Shown: piece after piece, positions 4,750-6,920 of the stretch
Position numbering within the stretch: the stretch's first letter is position 1
How the letters are laid out: every line of letters starts with the position of its first letter
Origin: Acidiferrobacteraceae bacterium
GTDB taxonomy: Bacteria > Pseudomonadota > Gammaproteobacteria > Arenicellales > UBA868
Assembly (NCBI GenBank): GCA_002721105.1
Contig: PBJL01000023.1
Span: 5,543-12,462 of the forward strand
Length of the DNA: 6,920 nucleotides
Reading direction: 5' to 3'
Notes under the pieces: model-generated
What the model was told of the DNA's origin: nothing
The model's database searches: none
What the model saw: only the letters and a program-made list of their open reading frames with translations
Position numbers and translations under genes: made by a program

Positions 4750-6438
4750 TTACTTTACCCGCACCTTAGCCCAGGTGTCTCTTAAGGTGACAGCACGGTT
4801 GAAAACCAGATTGCCTGGTTTGGAATCCAAATCAACGGCAAAATATCCCATGCGTAAAAATTGGTAAGGGATTTCGGATTGAGGGTTAGCTAAAACTGGT
4901 TCAACTTTACATCCGGTGAGGGTTTTTAGTGAATCGGGGTTGAGAATTGATTTTAGGTCATTAGTCTCGCTGGGATTTGGCGAATTGAACAGGTGATCAT
5001 ACAACCGTGCTTCGGCATTTGTTGCATGTCCGACAGAAACCCAGTGCAAGGTACCCTTAACTTTGCGTTTGGTGAAGGTCCCACCGCTTTTGCTTTCAGG
5101 ATCGTAACTGCAAATAAGTTCTGTTATTTCGCCAGCGTTGTTTTTGATTATACGCTCGCATCTTATAATGTAGGCATGTTTGAGTCGTACCTCTTTACCC
5201 GGAGCGAGTCGAAAAAATTTTTTCGCCGGCTCTTCCATAAAATCTTCTCGCTCTATATAAAGTTCTCTTGTAAAAGGGATTTGCCGCGTTCCGGCGTTAA
5301 GATCTTCTGGATTGTTCTCAGCTGTCAACTGTTCGACTTTGTCTTTGGGATAATTTTCGATGGTGATTTTCAAGGGATTGAGGACCGCCATAACTCTAGG
5401 AGCGCGTTTATTTAGATCTTCCCGTAAGCAGTGTTCTAGGAGTTGAATTTCCGCTGTGCTGTTAGCTTTAGCAATTCCTATGCGGTCGCAAAAATCGCGG
5501 ATCGAGTTCGGTGTATAACCCCGCCGGCGCAGTCCGGAAAGCGTAGGCATTCGTGGGTCATCCCAACCGGTTACGCTTTTATCTTCAACTAATTGTAACA
5601 ATTTGCGCTTGCTTAATAAGGTGTAAGTTAAATTGAGCCTCGCAAATTCTATTTGTTGTGGATGATAAATATCTAGTTGATCAAGGAGCCAGTCATATAG
5701 AGGACGATGATCCTCAAATTCCAGTGTGCAGATGGAATGAGTGACGCCTTCGATGGAATCCGACTGACCGTGTGCGAAGTCGTACATGGGATAAATATTC
5801 CAACGGTCCCCTGTGCGGTGGTGTTTGGACTTAAGGATACGGTATAGCACTGGATCACGAAGATTGAGGTTGCTGGAGGTCATGTCGATTTTTGCGCGGA
5901 GGACTTTAGAACCATTTTCGAACTCGCCAAGGCGCATCCTCCGGAAAAAATCGAGATTTTCTTCCACCGAACGGTTGCGGTAGGGACTCTCTTGACCTGG
6001 TTCTGTCAGTGTCCCTCGATATTCGCGTATCTCTTCTGGCGTTAGATCATCGACGTAAGCTTTACCTATCTGAATAAGTTGTTCGGCCCACTCATATAAT
6101 TGGTTGAAATTATCCGAGGCATAGAATATGCGGTCTTCCCAGTCAAATCCTAACCAGCGCAAATCTTTCTGGATTGACTGGACATATTCTTTTTCTTCCC
6201 GAACGGGGTTAGTGTCATCAAAACGCAGATGGCATTTTCCACTAAATGTTTGGGCAATTCCGAAGTTGAGGCAGATAGATTTAGCATGGCCAATATGCAG
6301 ATAGCCATTCGGTTCAGGTGGAAAACGAGTGCAGACCTTACCCTTAAACTTGCCGGACTTTACATCTTTGGAGACAATATTATTAATAAAATGGGAAGGT
6401 GTGGTTGCGTCGTAAGAAGTTTTATCTTTCTCCGTCAT
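4750..6438 (-). CDS. glnS: Glutaminyl-tRNA synthetase
   Basis: A class Ic aminoacyl-tRNA synthetase that charges tRNA-Gln with glutamine in the cytoplasm. Taken from the ATG at 6438 the protein has 562 residues, close to the 554 of E. coli. The N-terminal catalytic domain shows [18 protein letters not shown] with the HIGH signature at 48-51, and the second ATP-binding signature LLSKR at 274-278, the GlnRS form of KMSKS. Between them lie GlnRS-typical segments including LRFDDTNP and [37 protein letters not shown] follows the second signature. The remainder is the two-barrel anticodon-binding region, with [20 protein letters not shown] near the end. The frame extends upstream to a TTG at 6516, but those 26 residues lack family similarity and overlap the promoter candidates. 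The ATG at 6438 is preceded by a modest GGGATAG ribosome binding site. lnt lies 152 bases upstream on the same strand. Confidence 0.97.
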   Translation of the reverse strand: MTEKDKTSYDATTPSHFINNIVSKDVKSGKFKGKVCTRFPPEPNGYLHIGHAKSICLNFGIAQTFSGKCHLRFDDTNPVREEKEYVQSIQKDLRWLGFDWEDRIFYASDNFNQLYEWAEQLIQIGKAYVDDLTPEEIREYRGTLTEPGQESPYRNRSVEENLDFFRRMRLGEFENGSKVLRAKIDMTSSNLNLRDPVLYRILKSKHHRTGDRWNIYPMYDFAHGQSDSIEGVTHSICTLEFEDHRPLYDWLLDQLDIYHPQQIEFARLNLTYTLLSKRKLLQLVEDKSVTGWDDPRMPTLSGLRRRGYTPNSIRDFCDRIGIAKANSTAEIQLLEHCLREDLNKRAPRVMAVLNPLKITIENYPKDKVEQLTAENNPEDLNAGTRQIPFTRELYIEREDFMEEPAKKFFRLAPGKEVRLKHAYIIRCERIIKNNAGEITELICSYDPESKSGGTFTKRKVKGTLHWVSVGHATNAEARLYDHLFNSPNPSETNDLKSILNPDSLKTLTGCKVEPVLANPQSEIPYQFLRMGYFAVDLDSKPGNLVFNRAVTLRDTWAKVRVK

Positions 6439-6467
6439 TTTTTCTATCCCGTGATTAAAAGTCCGCC

Positions 6468-6476
6468 ATTCTAGCA
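6468..6476 (-). promoter_or_regulatory. Candidate extended -10 promoter of glnS
   Basis: On the minus strand TGCTAGAAT gives an extended -10 (TAGAAT at 6473-6468). Transcription would begin near 6461, upstream of the ATG at 6438 but downstream of the alternative start codons at 6516 and 6477, so it favours the shorter protein. No matching -35 is seen. Confidence 0.4.
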
Positions 6477-6489
6477 TATCCCCTTTAAG

Positions 6490-6516
6490 AACATAGGAAA
6501 GCTTGAATTCTGTCAA
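6490..6516 (-). promoter_or_regulatory. Second candidate glnS promoter with perfect -35
   Basis: On the minus strand TTGACA (6516-6511) is a perfect -35 hexamer, followed after 15 bases by TATGTT (6495-6490), a four-of-six match to the -10. The short spacer weakens it. It could drive glnS independently of lnt. Confidence 0.35.
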
Positions 6517-6590
6517 ATGAAATGTTTTGAAAAACGGCTATCATCCTGGGGTAATGATGATTACTGCTATACCTAATCCGGAAGAAAGTT

Positions 6591-6920
6591 TTACACTCGT
6601 ATCGGTTTGATTAGTATTCCGACTAGAATGCAGATTCCAAGACAGAACCAACAAAACCAGTCACCATATCTAGCATAAATCGTCATTTCACCGGAACCTG
6701 GTAATATAGTTGTGTTGACGATTGCTTCCTGAAATAGTGGCGTTTGGTTACTTATTCTACCTAATGGGTCAATGGTGCCGCTGATGCCGGTGTTTGCGGA
6801 TCGAATTATTGGAACACGATTTTCAACTGCCCGCAGAGCGGCCATGGAAAAATGTTGGTATGACGCCGCACTGTTGCCGAACCATGCGTCATTAGTAATG
6901 TTGATTAGGAACCTAGCTCC
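6591..6920 (-). CDS. lnt: Apolipoprotein N-acyltransferase, C-terminal part (5' end outside window)
   Basis: Lnt adds the third acyl chain to the N-terminal cysteine of lipoproteins in the inner membrane, the last step of lipoprotein maturation in diderm bacteria. The window holds the last 109 codons, open to the right edge. It contains the end of the periplasmic nitrilase-like domain: INITNDAWFGNSAASYQHF, then MAALRAVENRVPIIRSANTG and ISGTIDPLGRI. This closely follows the corresponding part of E. coli Lnt, including NDAWFG, QHF, and the R-S-x-N-x-G segment. The YARYGDWF motif precedes a final hydrophobic helix (WFCWFCLGICILVGILI), the expected C-terminal membrane segment. The catalytic Glu, Lys and Cys lie outside the window. 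The stop is TAA at 6593-6591. An internal ATG at 6845 is not the start, since conserved sequence continues upstream of it. Confidence 0.93.
   Translation of the reverse strand, partial: GARFLINITNDAWFGNSAASYQHFSMAALRAVENRVPIIRSANTGISGTIDPLGRISNQTPLFQEAIVNTTILPGSGEMTIYARYGDWFCWFCLGICILVGILIKPIRV

Noticed and set aside
4993..5415. 140-codon plus-strand frame opposite glnS
   Set aside because: It is antisense to conserved GlnRS sequence; Cys- and Phe-rich composition is typical of an antisense shadow.
6551..6564. GTAAT-GATG-ATTAC hairpin after lnt as a terminator
   Set aside because: Only a 5-bp AT-rich stem with a 4-base loop and no T-run on the minus strand; too weak to call.

Overview
The window is ordinary bacterial chromosome from an unidentified Gram-negative (diderm) organism. 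The 3' end of an apolipoprotein N-acyltransferase gene (lnt) implies an outer membrane with lipoproteins. A bacterial GlnRS, the dnaX-ybaB-recR order and a moderate-to-low GC content would fit a proteobacterium in the broad sense or a related, perhaps marine, lineage. I cannot name the taxon from the sequence.

Layout. The plus strand carries the end of dnaX (DNA polymerase III tau/gamma, cut by the left edge), ybaB/ebfC and recR. This is the widely conserved replication/recombination cluster, closely spaced and probably one operon. After a 239-bp gap with a palindrome and an extended -10 promoter comes a gene for a cytoplasmic leucine-rich-repeat protein: fifteen repeats, nearly all exactly 27 residues, function unknown. 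After another 190-bp gap comes a MoeB/ThiF-type E1-like adenylyltransferase fused to a C-terminal rhodanese domain (MoeZ/MOCS3 architecture). It converges on two minus-strand genes: glnS (glutaminyl-tRNA synthetase) and, upstream of it, the 3' end of lnt, which runs off the right edge.

The most interesting region is the dnaX tail. A run of ten A lies just after the end of the clamp-loader domain, downstream of an AGGGAG Shine-Dalgarno-like sequence. Both alternative frames stop within about 25 bases of it. This is the arrangement expected of a programmed slippage site that makes the short gamma subunit, as in E. coli and Thermus. A second run of twelve A lies at the end of the reading frame. 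The uninterrupted frame stops right after it (base 604), but the frame shifted by one base continues to 683 and encodes a typical DnaX C-terminal tail (ALDIFGGKVIR), ending 15 bases before the ybaB start codon. Either the A-run length is wrong by one in this sequence, or the full-length tau needs slippage here.

The other genes look intact and conventional. Three start codons need care. recR has only a TTG available. For moeZ and glnS, internal ATG codons at 3449 and 6438 fit the families better than the longer TTG-initiated frames.
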